From NCBI GenBank assembly GCA_963513935.1, contig OY740766.1, positions 9,827,000 to 9,890,999 of the forward strand: 64,000 nt of DNA, given 5' to 3'. The stretch is from Aphrophora alni (taxonomy: Eukaryota; Arthropoda; Insecta; Hemiptera; Aphrophoridae). The notes below the pieces were generated by a model. It did no database searches. It saw nothing but the letters and a program-made list of their open reading frames with translations, and was not told the DNA's origin. Shown here in pieces: positions 50,398 through 61,815 of this stretch. Every line of letters starts with the position of its first letter. Within the stretch, counting starts at the first letter, position 1. The position numbers were made by a program, and so were the translations under genes.

Positions 50398-52139
50398 TAT
50401 AGAACATGCTATTGATTGTATTTAATAGACGCTCGCTATTGAACCAATTAATTCAGACATTTATTGTATATAAATGTTCACCTTCAATAATTCAGTTTAT
50501 ACCATATTATAGTTTTAATATAGTACAAAGAAATGTATAATCTAATTATGCATCAAAACTGATAATGTGGATGCTTTGTAAACCTACCTTTACACGTTTA
50601 ATAGTATTGTAATTAATTGTGCATTTGGTTACGCTCATATTAACGATTTGGTCACTATTGGATTCGTAACTTTGTTATATACAATTTTGGGGATTTGAAA
50701 ATAATTATTATGGAAAATAAATGAATAATCTTCGATATTATTGTGGGGACATCTTAGTTATTTATCGATTATACGGCCCGTGGAAAACTTCGGTCTCCAA
50801 GATAATATGTGTAAACCTATTTCTATCCACCATCAATCGCCCAATGATCTTATCCCCATCTTTTACAAATATAATCCGCTCATCATTTTCTTTATATTTC
50901 CTTACCGCTTTTTACCTTCTGATTTTTTAGTTTTTACTGCTATGTACAGTTGTACACTGTTGCTTTTTTAAATATGTTCACAGCCAACTAATAATTCTTT
51001 TCGGTTTTATATCTTTCCGTCAAAATTTCTCGATTTGTATATTATCAAATTACAGTTTTAAACTAAACTCTTTTCGGAACTACTATATTTTGTCGTTATT
51101 CCATGATTTTCTTCTCACTGTTTATAAAGTATAAAATAAAAATATTTTTAAATCATTTTTCTAATAAGTACAATTTTACTTTGTGTCATAAAATAACACT
51201 ATAGTGACCAGGCGTTACACAATTTTTTGTATTATTTTCCTTATAATAAAATAAGCTAATGTTTGGAAAATATTGTGTTTAAAAGAAATTATTTACACCG
51301 CTCCAGGGTCTATTAGGGTGGAAGGAAAATCTACCCTTGTTCATATAAAAGAAAAATAATTTAGTCAAGTTTGAACTGGGGATATTTTAATTAGAATATA
51401 TAACCATAATGGCCAGAGGACAAGTGGGTAGAACGTTTTTAACACGAAACGGTTGTTATAGGGACTTTGTGGGTCGATTTTTGATCTTTTGTTTGACAAC
51501 GGTTTTAATCCTTACTTTAATTCATAATTGAAAAGTATTCTAGGCATATTGATTGTAACAAATACAATTAAACATTCCGTCAGCCAGCTTAATGAGTGCT
51601 CAAAAATAAACCAATGTTACAAATATAATAATCTAGATTAAATATTTTATTCCAGTAGACAGTTGGGGTAAAAATCCCTAGTGTATAATTAAGTTTAAAC
51701 AATTTATATTAATCTCTTGAAATCGTGGTCAGAGAATGTCGTTACCAGACATAAGCTTACGTCCTCATGCTATGATGTATTTCCAGCACTGTATTCTTAT
51801 CCTCTACGACTTCTATTGTTTTAATAAAAAGTACACATTTCCGTCTCTGTTCATTTGTAATTAAAGTTATTTATTAAAGTTTAAATACTCAAACAGGGTT
51901 TAGAATAAGGAAAAGCATCGAATTTTTAGGTTCAACATATTTGGCATCAAATAATTTAATTAACGCCATTTAGAAACTGATAAATGATTGTTAACGTAAA
52001 AAATACATACAATTTACTAAACCTTTTAATGAATTTGAACTTGATACTTAACACTTGTCATTGAAAGTTAAGCAAATCCCTTAACAACAGACAGACATAT
52101 AAATAATGACGCTATTTTATGAAATGTTATGTGTTCTTG
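50398..52139. other. AT-rich sequence without a recognised gene
   Basis: Two overlapping short frames at 50721-50971 are low complexity. No RNA genes or element ends were recognised. Confidence 0.5.
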
Positions 52140-52215
52140 TACCCCTATACCCCAATACCCTCATACCCCAATGGTCTAATACCCTCATACCCCAATGATC
52201 CCTCATACCCCAATG
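52140..52215. repeat. Short tandem repeat, CATACCCCAATG-type units
   Basis: Imperfect units of CCCTCATACCCCAATGRTCTAA (about 20-22 bp, roughly three and a half copies) with ACCCCTATACCCCAATA variants at the left edge and TCTAATCTAATC at the right. Confidence 0.85.
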
Positions 52216-53743
52216 ATCTAATCTAATCTATTCTACTACTTCGTGTACTAAGTAAGTAAAAAGGTGTACACTCAGCTAGGGTCTCTGGAGACACTCACTA
52301 AAGCTAGGTTAGCATCAAAGGGTAGGCATTTCATGTACCTAGAAAATCGCTTGCAAGCACTTAAAAATCATATTTCTGTTATTTTCACTTTATATTTTAT
52401 ACAGATGTATCCAACGAGATATTTAGAAACAATGTATAACAACAATTTGTATATATCAGAAAATAATTTTGGTGATAAATAAATAATGATAATTAAATAT
52501 TTAATTTTCACAAATTATTGCTAATTTAAAAATAATTTCCAGACTAGATCAGTTAATTAAATTTTATTACTATTTTAAATTTCGTCATGATGGTGGTAAT
52601 ATTCCTGACGGACGGACGATAGCCCAATTTCGTCCTGTAATACTTAACACTACAATTACCAACCATTACTGTTATGTTGTTTATGGTTTTATTCTTAGGT
52701 CAGCAGGTAATAAATACCTTAATTATCCTTTTATTATAATATTTACGTTCGCAAAATATTTTCACGTTCAATTACTCAAGTGCTAAGATCAGATGTTATT
52801 CTAATATTACAGAAAGATATTTACACAAAAAATACATCTCATAAATATCAGTCGGATGAAATCAGTGTAAAAATATATATTCACTTTTGATTTTGATGAA
52901 TCCTTCAAGAAAATAAAAAAAATAAAAATTAATAAAAGTATTACGATCAAAATCTTACATATAATTAATTTTACATATTGTACACGTATGTACAGTATGA
53001 CCACCTTGTTTCTTAATATTTACAGTTAACTATGTATTTGTTAGTGCTTCCATAACGCGTATATTTTTTGTATAAGTATTACATGGTAAATATTACGTGC
53101 ATATATCAGGTTACATAATATAATCAGGTTTAACAATCAAAGAATAATAAGCGAAATCATATAAAGAAAAATGGAGTGTGAAAGGCACAACTAAAAAGAA
53201 AAATCTTCTACAATTAATATCTATTGGACTTGTAGAAAATGATAAGTTGTATTGGTAGACCAAGAGTTCTACCCACTTGAATAAGTGTGTTTAATAAAAT
53301 TAATTTTTTGTTTGTTGGAATATGTTTTTTAATCTCATAATTCTGTATATTATTACTTTCTTGACGTCGAGGAATTGTAGTTTTGCTGATTCTGGAGGCA
53401 GGTTCTTTCTGGAGGAGGCCAATAATTAGTTATTTACCAGTTCTTCTGTCAAATCATATGTACCTCTAAAATTTTCTATGACCACAAACCAAATCCAACC
53501 TAGGTCTGTTATAATTCCCACACTAACTGAGAATTGTATTCGTATGAATTTTCAGGCTTTTGGACCTTGACTTCATCCACAATTAGCCTTAAATCTTCTC
53601 TAATTTCAACTATTCTCCTTCATATTTTAATTTTTATAGTCCTATTTTGCAGCAACATCATCCATCCATATAAATCTAGGACTTGCCTTTCTTCTAATGT
53701 GGTGACAATATTATTTTCCAATTCTTCTTAAAGACGGCGTACC
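52216..53743. other. AT-rich sequence without a recognised gene
   Basis: Short frames only (52264-52482 plus, 52807-53004 minus, 53534-53731 plus), none recognisable. Confidence 0.5.
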
Positions 53744-54249
53744 CAGTCTTCCACCATACTCTACACAGTTTTCCACCATACTCTACACAGTCTTCCGCCA
53801 TACTCTACAGTCTTCCGCCATACTCTACACAGTCTTCCGCCATACTCTACACAGTCTTCCGCCATACTCTACACAGTCTTCCGCCATACTCTACAGTCTT
53901 CCGCCATACTCTACACAGTCTTCCGCCATACTCTACACAGTCTTCCGCCATACTCTACACAGTCTTCCACCATACTCTACACAGTCTTCCACCATACTCT
54001 ACACAGTCTTCCGCCATACTCTACAGTCTTCCGCCATACTCTACACAGTCTTCCGCCATACTCTACACAGTCTTCCGCCATACTCTACACAGTCTTCCGC
54101 CATACTCTACACAGTCTTCCGCCATACTCTACACAGTCTTCCGCCATACTCTACACAGTCTTCCGCCACACTCTACACAGTCTTCCGCCATACTCTGCAC
54201 AGTCTTCCGCCATACTCTACACAGTATTCCGCCATACTCTACACAGTCT
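53744..54249. repeat. 22-bp minisatellite, about 23 units
   Basis: Tandem units CAGTCTTCCGCCATACTCTACA, mostly 22 bp, with a recurrent 20-bp variant lacking one CA (for example near 53800, 53890 and 54020) and CCACC/CCGCC alternation. High identity between units indicates recent amplification. The 101-codon minus-strand frame (54129-54434) has a repetitive C-terminus generated by this array (repeated SMAEDCVECGG-type), so its coding status is doubtful. Confidence 0.96.
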
Positions 54250-54985
54250 ACAAACCACTTAATTATCCGAGCCTTCACAAATTTATCCATATCTTGACCA
54301 GATTTAAATCGTCCAACGTTATATTCCAATATATTGTTATCATAATTTCTCATTGGCTCATATGTCTTCTTCAGTATGAATCGTTCAGTTTTTAAGAGTA
54401 TTTTCATCTCGCTCAAAGCACTTTCAATGTCCAAGTGTCAGACCACAAGGTGACAACTGGCCGTAAGAGAGCATTTTATGAGTATATTTTCAATGACGTA
54501 TTTTTTTTTAATGAAAAATTTGCATAAATCGTATAATTACAGTATACGTTTACGAAATCATAAGATGAACAACTGCTGTTCGCACTGTGAAATTACAAGA
54601 TTGAGTAATTGCATAAGGTAGGGAGAACAATGACAACAGCTGGTAGTGTTACAAACAGAACAAGGACAGAGGATGTAAATCAGTTTTATCTTATCGCAGG
54701 ACATGATTATTTTCCTGTAGAGTTATTAGATGGGGTTTGATATCGTATAAGTGTACACTGAACAATAGAAAGCATTACATTATTGGAAAATACAAAACTG
54801 AAAAAGAATTCAATATTGTAATGCAAGTTTCAAACTACAGAGAAGGATAAATACTCTTTTATTTTAACGAATTCTTGTTTCAGTATATTTTGCTTCGTCA
54901 ACAATTTAGCTTAGAAAATAATATTATACAATGAAGTTAATAAATTTGCATACAGGGTATGATGATATTTATTTTTAATAGCTTG
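54250..54985. other. Sequence between the minisatellite and the SINE pair
   Basis: The unique N-terminal part of the minus-strand frame (about 54250-54434) has no recognised domain. The rest is AT-rich without features. Confidence 0.4.
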
Positions 54986-55165
54986 GAAGCCACTAGGATA
55001 GCTCAGTTGGTAGAGCATTAGCGCGTAAAACCAAAGGTCCGCGGTTTCATTCACAGTCAAGGTCGTACTTTTTTCACTTGAAATATTATTGTATATTCAA
55101 TACTAGCTGTTTAAAACGTACAATTGTTAAAAACAATAAATTAAAAATTAATAAATACATACGTA
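54986..55165 (+). mobile_element. tRNA-derived SINE, copy 1
   Basis: The head (about 54990-55066) looks like a tRNA gene: TAGCTCAGTTGGTAGAGCAT is a good A box, and GGTTTCATTCAC occupies the B-box position with mismatches. The anticodon arm is damaged (TTAGC opposite ACCAA). The tail (ACTTGAAATATTATTGTATATTCAATACTAGCTG...) aligns with the tail of copy 2, so this is a family of retroposons rather than a pair of tRNA genes. Confidence 0.78.
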
Positions 55166-55283
55166 AGGACTACAAAATAAGTAAATATTAATTTTAATTA
55201 TAATTTCTGACGAATTAATTAATTTGGTAACTCAAAAATTGCAGCATTTAAAGCAAAGTCAAGTGACAAGTGTACGCCTTATG

Positions 55284-55460
55284 CTGGGAAGCGACTAGGA
55301 TAGCTCAGATGGTAGAACATTGGCGCGTAAAGCCAAAGGTCTTGGGTTCAATTCCCAGTCTAGGTTCGTATATTTTTTACTTTAAATATGATTGTATTTT
55401 CAATACCAGCTGGTAAAAACGTATAAGCGTTAAAAACAAAAAAACTAAATTATAATCGTG
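55284..55460 (+). mobile_element. tRNA-derived SINE, copy 2
   Basis: A better preserved head at about 55292-55366: D-arm TAGCTCAGATGGTAGAACA, anticodon stem TTGGC/GCCAA around the loop GCGTAAA, and T-arm TGGGTTCAATTCCCA with a perfect B box GGTTCAATTCC. The loop lacks the invariant U33, and the acceptor stem has one mismatch and two wobbles, arguing against a working tRNA. The tail shares ACTTTAAATATGATTGTATTTTCAATACCAGCTG with copy 1. The two copies lie about 300 bp apart in the same orientation. Confidence 0.8.
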
Positions 55461-55894
55461 CTTTTACACAAAAATAATAATTAGACTGTTCACAAACTTT
55501 CACACCCATAGACATAACCTATCTCTAAGCAAACAGAAATATTTACCATTACATACAATTTAAAAACTAAAAACAAAATCCCACCGTCGTATTTTTCATT
55601 TTGTTAGTAAAAATATTTGGGAAATATAACTATCTCTAACACTGTGTTTGGATAATTTAAATTCAGTTTTATAATATCTGTTTTTAAGTCTCTGGAATTC
55701 TAACGTTACTGCATTACAGAATCTTTTTGCCGGACATGATCGACTTCTTCAGGTGTTACACATATACATTACATAAAACAAAATACGAGTCTAGCACTTC
55801 ATTTAACCCAACTGAGTTATTTACCAGTTGCAAAAATATGAGGCCATATCGAAACGTAATTTGTATTTTTTTAACAGAGTTAAATTCTGATTTT
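55461..55894. other. AT-rich spacer
   Basis: A CTGAAGA-containing stretch (minus strand, about 55731-55755) resembles the hammerhead core but lacks GAAA and a good stem II. No gene recognised. Confidence 0.4.
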
Positions 55895-56128
55895 TATAAT
55901 ATACTAGGGAATGTCAAAAAGTAAAGGGAAATTTTGATTTCCCTCCGAATCACATGTATGGCAGCACTGATTTTCAATTATTATTTGCGTATTTATATTA
56001 GATCTGATCAATATAATATACTAGGGAATGTCAAAAAGTAAAGGTAAATTTTGATTTCCCTCTGAATCACATGTATGGCAGCACTGATTTTCAATTATTA
56101 TTTGCGTATTTATATTAGATCTGATCAA
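55895..56128. repeat. 117-bp tandem duplication
   Basis: TATAATATACTAGGGAATGT starts at 55895 and again at 56012. The two 117-bp copies differ by very few substitutions (AAGGGAAAT against AAGGTAAAT, CCTCCG against CCTCTG). CTAGGGAATGTCAAAAAGTA after a TA resembles a mariner-type terminus, but no opposite inverted terminus was found. Confidence 0.95.
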
Positions 56129-57641
56129 TATATAACTTTAAAGATACATTTTTCTCTCATATTTTAACAATATATAGTTACATTTTTTTTTCTACATTAA
56201 ATCTTCTTAAACGATATTAAACCAGAATGACTAAATAAAGTATCCCAGAAGCAATTTCGCCACCACTACAACGAACAATGAGATACTTACGATTCTGTAA
56301 AGTTTGCCAACCTGATTACACACTAGGGACAGTACTTGGCTATTTTACCAGTACACGTAGACCATTAAGTGATCAGACAGTGTTCTAGATATATCCTAGT
56401 TTAAAACTAAAACTGTCTGTGGAGAATATTAATTCAAATGGTCATTGTGGATTTTTCAGAGGAACGTGGTGCAGGCGAAGAAAATAAAAATAAAATTGAA
56501 GATGAATCTTTATTGTTTAGCAGGAATAGTCGATATACGTCAAAACTTAGGCGCTTCAACAATAATATATATACTTTTTTTTTTATCTTGAAAGTAATTT
56601 CTCAAAATTAATAGGTTTACTAACTCAAACGCTTTTTAACACAATATCGTAATCTTCTGTAGCCTAATGTATAAAATATAATAATCAAGATATAACACCC
56701 TGCTAGGCCTTATATTTATATATATTAATTTGGAAATAGGGTTGTGAGCTAAATATATTTTAAAACTTTTGAAAATAGTAAAACGTTAACAAATGACTTA
56801 CGTTATTCTAAGTAACCTTAACTTCTATGACTAATATAATATTACTAAACTAATATGTAATAATACCGTTTTATTTCAATTAATGTAGAAGTTTTTATAG
56901 GGTGTAATTCATTATTTACAATTTCAGTACTTAATATACCTGGTTAAGTGAAAGGAAATAAAAACTTTAAAAAAATAAATAAATAAATTTAAAAAAATCA
57001 TAACAAAACAATGTACGTTTTCTGGGAACTAATTTACATTTATGATTTATAAGTAACCCAAAAAGCTCCACCAATTAGCTTCATGAAATTAACTTGTAGT
57101 TAAATATTAACTACATGCATTAAATATTTGTTTTTTAATAAATGTATGAAAAAACAGAACCACAGATAAGGTAATTGAAAGGTTAGGAAAGGAATTGAGG
57201 GTAACATGGCTTACATCTCTCCTGGTTTTCTTAGGTTGCAAAGACAATGTACCCTTGTTCACGTGAAACTGTGAAAGAGAGATATGTATCGGTGAACTGG
57301 AAACTGGAGAGATTTTGAATAAATGACGGCAGTATAAGGAGAAAAAACCTATAATTTTTATAACATTGAGAGTCTTCCTTATATGTAGATTATTACTATG
57401 ATGTAGAACTGTTTTTGATTAGCAGTAAAGGAAACTATTATTACCAACGTAAACTTTACAATGTTTGCCTCTTCTTGGTCTTTATTTGTGATTCACGTGA
57501 TTTAACTATGACGTTTGTACTAAATATACGTATATATTTTTTAAAATACACAGAGAGCTCCTTTTATTATTTTCGATCTCTTAGTTTTCACTTGGCAGAT
57601 AGCTGCTAATTTGCAAAGTGTTAGAGCCTAAACATAATGTT

Positions 57642-57675
<34 letters not shown>

Positions 57676-58343
57676 TTACTTGTCGTGTCGTAACAACGAG
57701 GTTTTAAAATAATAATATATAATTGATTCAATATATGTCGAAACAGTTCAATTTTAATTTGATCATCCACTTGATTTTTTACAACAAATAATTTATCTTC
57801 TTATTCTTCAAAATTATTATTAGACTAATATTTGACATAGTTTTGTTATTTCCTTCAATAATATTTACATTAATAGAATATTGAGATTCAAACAGTTACA
57901 AACATTACATTTGATTAAATTTTAAATCTTTCATAATTGTTTCGTATATTTTTCCATCATACGAGTCCAAATTACCTGTGACGAGTTATATAAAGGATCC
58001 TAAACCATTAATCAATCCCCTTGTTATACCATTTTCCTTTAATGTAATTATTTCCAATTTTCCCTTCAAAACTTCCCTCATATGGTTAATATATGTTACG
58101 AAATAGTTTTTAGATAAATCGACAATTCTCAAATTCTAAATTGGGTTAAATGCCACAGCAACTTTCACTTTGTACCTGCACACATTTTGGTCATTCTCTT
58201 TATATCTCTGCTTGGAGTCAGATGCATTGTCTGCTCCCTCAGCCTTTTCACGTGGACTTAAGTTCCGGCTACCTCATATTCATTTACTTTTTACCTCAAG
58301 TACTGTTATATTTCTCTTTTTAAACATTTTATATCTTGTAAAG
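56129..58343. other. AT-rich sequence without a recognised gene
   Basis: A (TA)n run of about 30 bp at 57643-57672. No convincing coding frame. Confidence 0.5.
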
Positions 58344-58487
58344 TGTCAAGTGCGGTCGGTGTGTGATTGCAAGAAGAAGTACTGGCCAGTTACTACACAT
58401 CAGAAATGGAACCGTTCGTTGGCACAATATAACGATAACCTCAAGGAAGGTAAACTCAATGACTCTAGTCCTCCGGTACTCAAACTA
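58344..58487 (+). CDS. Possible internal exon of an unrecognised host gene
   Basis: A GC-richer 144-bp segment with clean splice-like borders. A T-rich tract (TTTCTCTTTTTAAAC) and TTGTAAAG end just before 58344, and a consensus donor GTAAGT starts at 58488. The length is exactly 48 codons, open in the frame starting at 58344 (CQVRSVCDCKKKYWPV..., Lys/Trp/Cys-rich, then a polar NDNLKEGKLNDSSPP stretch), so skipping or including it keeps phase. Codon usage looks less AT-biased than the flanks. I do not recognise the protein, and no neighbouring exon was found. The larger frame from 58170 would read through the putative intron. Confidence 0.35.
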
Positions 58488-60765
58488 GTAAGTAATACAT
58501 TCATACATTAACACTCAAAAAATTACCGAACAATATATTTAAAACAATTCATCATGTCTCTTAGTTTACTTCCTGTATCCGTAACTAATTCTATATTAGT
58601 ATACATTTTTGCATTACAACCTTGGCATCTTGTATTTAAATAACTCAATACATCTTTATAATAAATTTCAACATTACTTATTTGATCAATTAAATTGTCT
58701 AGTCTAAAATTATGAACAAATGTGTGATATAATGTTTTCAAAATTATCTTAACAGGCCTAAGTATTTATGGGTTGTTGTAATCATAGGGTAATTACTTTT
58801 TCAATTTTACCAAACTTTGATCAAAATCGCTTTAGCAAATTACGAGCGGTTTGACGTTCAAAGACGGGGGTCATGGTATATTTTTACCTTTTTACCGATA
58901 GTGTCCTACTATAAATTTTACGTAGAGAGGAATTTTTATTTCTTAGAACAGGCTTTGATTTGCACGATCATCTGAGAAAGTTTGGGCAAAGACCAGCATC
59001 AATTTGTCAAAGTAGAGCTATTATTGTAATAAAACAAACACAGTTTGAGGGTAGAAGTTAGTAGATATATCTCTCTTCTGCAAAAACATAAATAAGTGGC
59101 TAGTCTTGAACCTATAGGTTCTTAACAATAACATCATGTTAAAGCAGCTTAAAACTCAATATTTTTAACTTCACTACTAGGGATCTAGAAGTCTTTCCCA
59201 AAACATGTAACCTAATAAAATTTATATTTAATTTTTTTTTTCTCTAAATACAGTCATACCGCAATTTTCATAAACTCTTTGAAGTCTAAAGAAAACATGT
59301 AACGAAACCTACACAAAAGAACTCAGCAGTACTTCATTTCTAAGGTAAATAAAGAAGACGAAAGATAATTTAGAAAATAAAAACAATTCAGCATTTCTCT
59401 TTGACTTGAATTGAAAACAATAATTAGTACATAAACTCAAGAATGAAGAATGAAATCGCTTTGCTTTCCTCAAAGAATAACTCAAGGAAAGACAAAAAAA
59501 ATTAATATTTACCAAATTGTTACGAAAAGAGTTGCAACCAACTTTGAAATTCCTATGTATTATAACTTGAACTCATAAACCAGTATTATTTACTCAATTC
59601 TCTCTTCATTATTTACGTAATGTAGTTCAACTTAACCTTGAAAAACTATTAATACAAAATTGTAGATAAGTTAATGTAAACAATAGTCACTATTACTTCC
59701 CACATGTAGTACTTGGGGTAATGAATTGTTTGCAACTTTCAACTCATTTGCAGCAAGATGTGAAAATAACTCTAGAGAAAAATGTGTCTCAACATCTATA
59801 GATTTAAAAAATAAAACTATAACTTTAGGCTGATAGTGTCAATCTATTTAAGACCATATAGTCGGAGAAACAGATAAATAAATGAGAAATTCGCTTACAG
59901 TGTGTTGCTTTCATTTTAGAATCGACTTAAATAAAATCAAAAACTGGGTAAAATCAGTTTAAGGAGGTCAATTTTAATCTGTTCTAAACTTCGACATTAT
60001 CCAAGAGAATCAAATTTAACCTTCTCAATTTAGTGGTAGTAGCCTAATGAAGACGGATTTGTAATGTTTAGCGTGGGTGAAAAGTTATAAATATCTAAAT
60101 ATTTCAAATATACACATTTCATAGAATGTACGTAAATACGGCTAGTATAAATTAATCATAAAATCAATTTAAGGTTAGTTAAAACTGCATGTATGAAAGA
60201 TTATTATCATAAAAGCTAACTATATCGTTCTTTTTTGTCTAATGAAGACCCAAGTTTCATAGACTACTCCAGTGTCTGAATCAGCATTTTATTACTTAAA
60301 TTTAAATGTTTATTTGAGTTTATGTTGTGAAAATGTACTTGTTCATTTAGCATCAATATATTAACTAAAAACTGGTCTGTCAAGTTATGACGATCTGGTT
60401 TTATGACTTTGATCAATGGATGATTTATAATGGTCAAATATACACCGAGTTGGAATTTTCGGCAAGCCCCTTTTTCACGATAGCAATTTAAATATCTTGT
60501 TTTTTTTTAGATTTTTTTAATTAGAGAAAACGTCATTTTAAAAATAAGTTTTATAAATTTAGAGAAAACAATTATTGTTTTAATAATTACTACAATAATG
60601 TAATTGTCCTTATAAATAATAATATCCTAGAGAGCGAGTTTTCATATGGAATTATAATTCATTATAATTTTCTGTTTGTAATCTTTTCAACGACTTCTGA
60701 GATATTGAAAAACGTTCTTCTCATCTTGTCTGATATCTTCATGACATGTGTAAATAAACCTATTT
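58488..60765. other. AT-rich sequence, possibly intronic
   Basis: No supported coding frame. Minus frames at 58523-58741 and 59309-59515 are low complexity. Confidence 0.45.
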
Positions 60766-60987
60766 CATTTCACTAGGACAGGAAAGAATAGATGTGTACT
60801 CACATTGACTTTCTTCTTCTCCATTATTGCCTTCTAAATCAACACAAGATACCCTTTCTTGAAGTACGTTTATTATCTCACAAGTAGGTAGTATAGAGTT
60901 ACTGTGACCCATAAAATCGCGGTTGTTGTAGGATTTAAAGTCTAAAAAGATGGTTTTTTGAATGATATCTGCTTGTCGACACTCCAA
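60766..60987 (-). CDS. Exon-like segment A (minus strand), unrecognised
   Basis: A minus-strand frame open for about 75 codons, with protein-like composition up to an acidic GNNGEEESQ stretch. A donor-like GTGAGT follows directly after the acidic stretch (60803 to 60798), and acceptor-like AG dinucleotides (for example AAGCAG near 60970) precede the conserved part. A diverged direct copy lies about 0.8 kb away at 61575-61815, and similarity covers both the coding-like part and the donor region. Family unknown. It may be an exon of a duplicated gene or simply a dispersed repeat. Confidence 0.3.
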
Positions 60988-61574
60988 AAATTAAGAGGTA
61001 GAAACTAAACAACATTTCATAACCCACTCTAAATGTTTGAATGTTAATCGACATATTATTATTAAAAGTGTTTCAGATTGTTGAATCTGAAAAATAAAAT
61101 TTTGGTTCTTAAGTGGTTGTATCTTTTGTGATATATCATTGCTTATTTGATATTAATATTTATTGACAAAGACTTCTTGTTCTGCTCCAGTATTAGTTTA
61201 AAATTAATATATAACTTTAAATGTTCAAATAGATTGATCAAATTATAATTTTCAAAAGCTCTTTCTTTTAATTTTAAACTTTTCTTCTTCTACTTATGAA
61301 AACAATGTAACCATAAAAATAATACCAAGATGTTACTGATTAACATTAATTAATTTATATACTTATTTCATTAAAGAAGTGATTCTAAAAATGATTTAAA
61401 ATGTGTAATTATATTTAAAAAATATTTGTGTAATGGAGTAAGGTTTTTCATTAAAGGTTTCTGTTTAATGCTTTCTTACTTTAGTACTTCAAATGAAGTA
61501 TTAGACACTGTGACATATTGAAAAGACTTTCATTTCATTTAATGTTTCATACAAAGTACAGAATAGTTCTTTGA
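60988..61574. other. AT-rich spacer between the two related segments
   Basis: No gene or repeat recognised. Confidence 0.5.
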
Positions 61575-61815
61575 CATTTCACTAGGACGGGGAAGGATAC
61601 AAGTGTACCTGTGTTGACCTCCTCCTCCGTCTACTCCTTAATTAAAGGATTACTAAAAGTATCACGAGATAGAATTTCTACAATTAATTGTATTTCCTCA
61701 CATACCTAATTAAATGTAATGTAGGAAAAGTCACGTGATTGTAAAATCAATGTCAAGTATTTCGTTTTACGATCCTTCAAGTCCAAGAAGATCAATAGGG
61801 ATGATTTTTGTATAT
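61575..61815 (-). pseudogene. Exon-like segment B (minus strand), related to segment A
   Basis: Shares CATTTCACTAGGAC.GG.AAG.ATA at its plus-strand left edge with segment A (60766), and on the minus strand an IFLDLK..RDF-type stretch corresponding to IFLDFK..RDF in A, followed by an acidic TEEEVN region where A has GEEESQ. In the frame matching A it has at least two stops. The donor position reads CAGGTACAC in place of GTGAGT. Either a decayed tandem duplicate or another copy of a repeat. Confidence 0.3.

Noticed and set aside
54990..55368. Two functional tRNA genes
   Set aside because: Anticodon arms are defective or lack U33, the acceptor stems mismatch, and the shared non-tRNA tails indicate SINEs.
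55731..55755. Fourth hammerhead-like core (CTGAAGA, minus strand)
   Set aside because: Stem II pairs only about 4 bp and the GAAA is replaced by CAAA; stem I cannot be drawn. At most a decayed relic.
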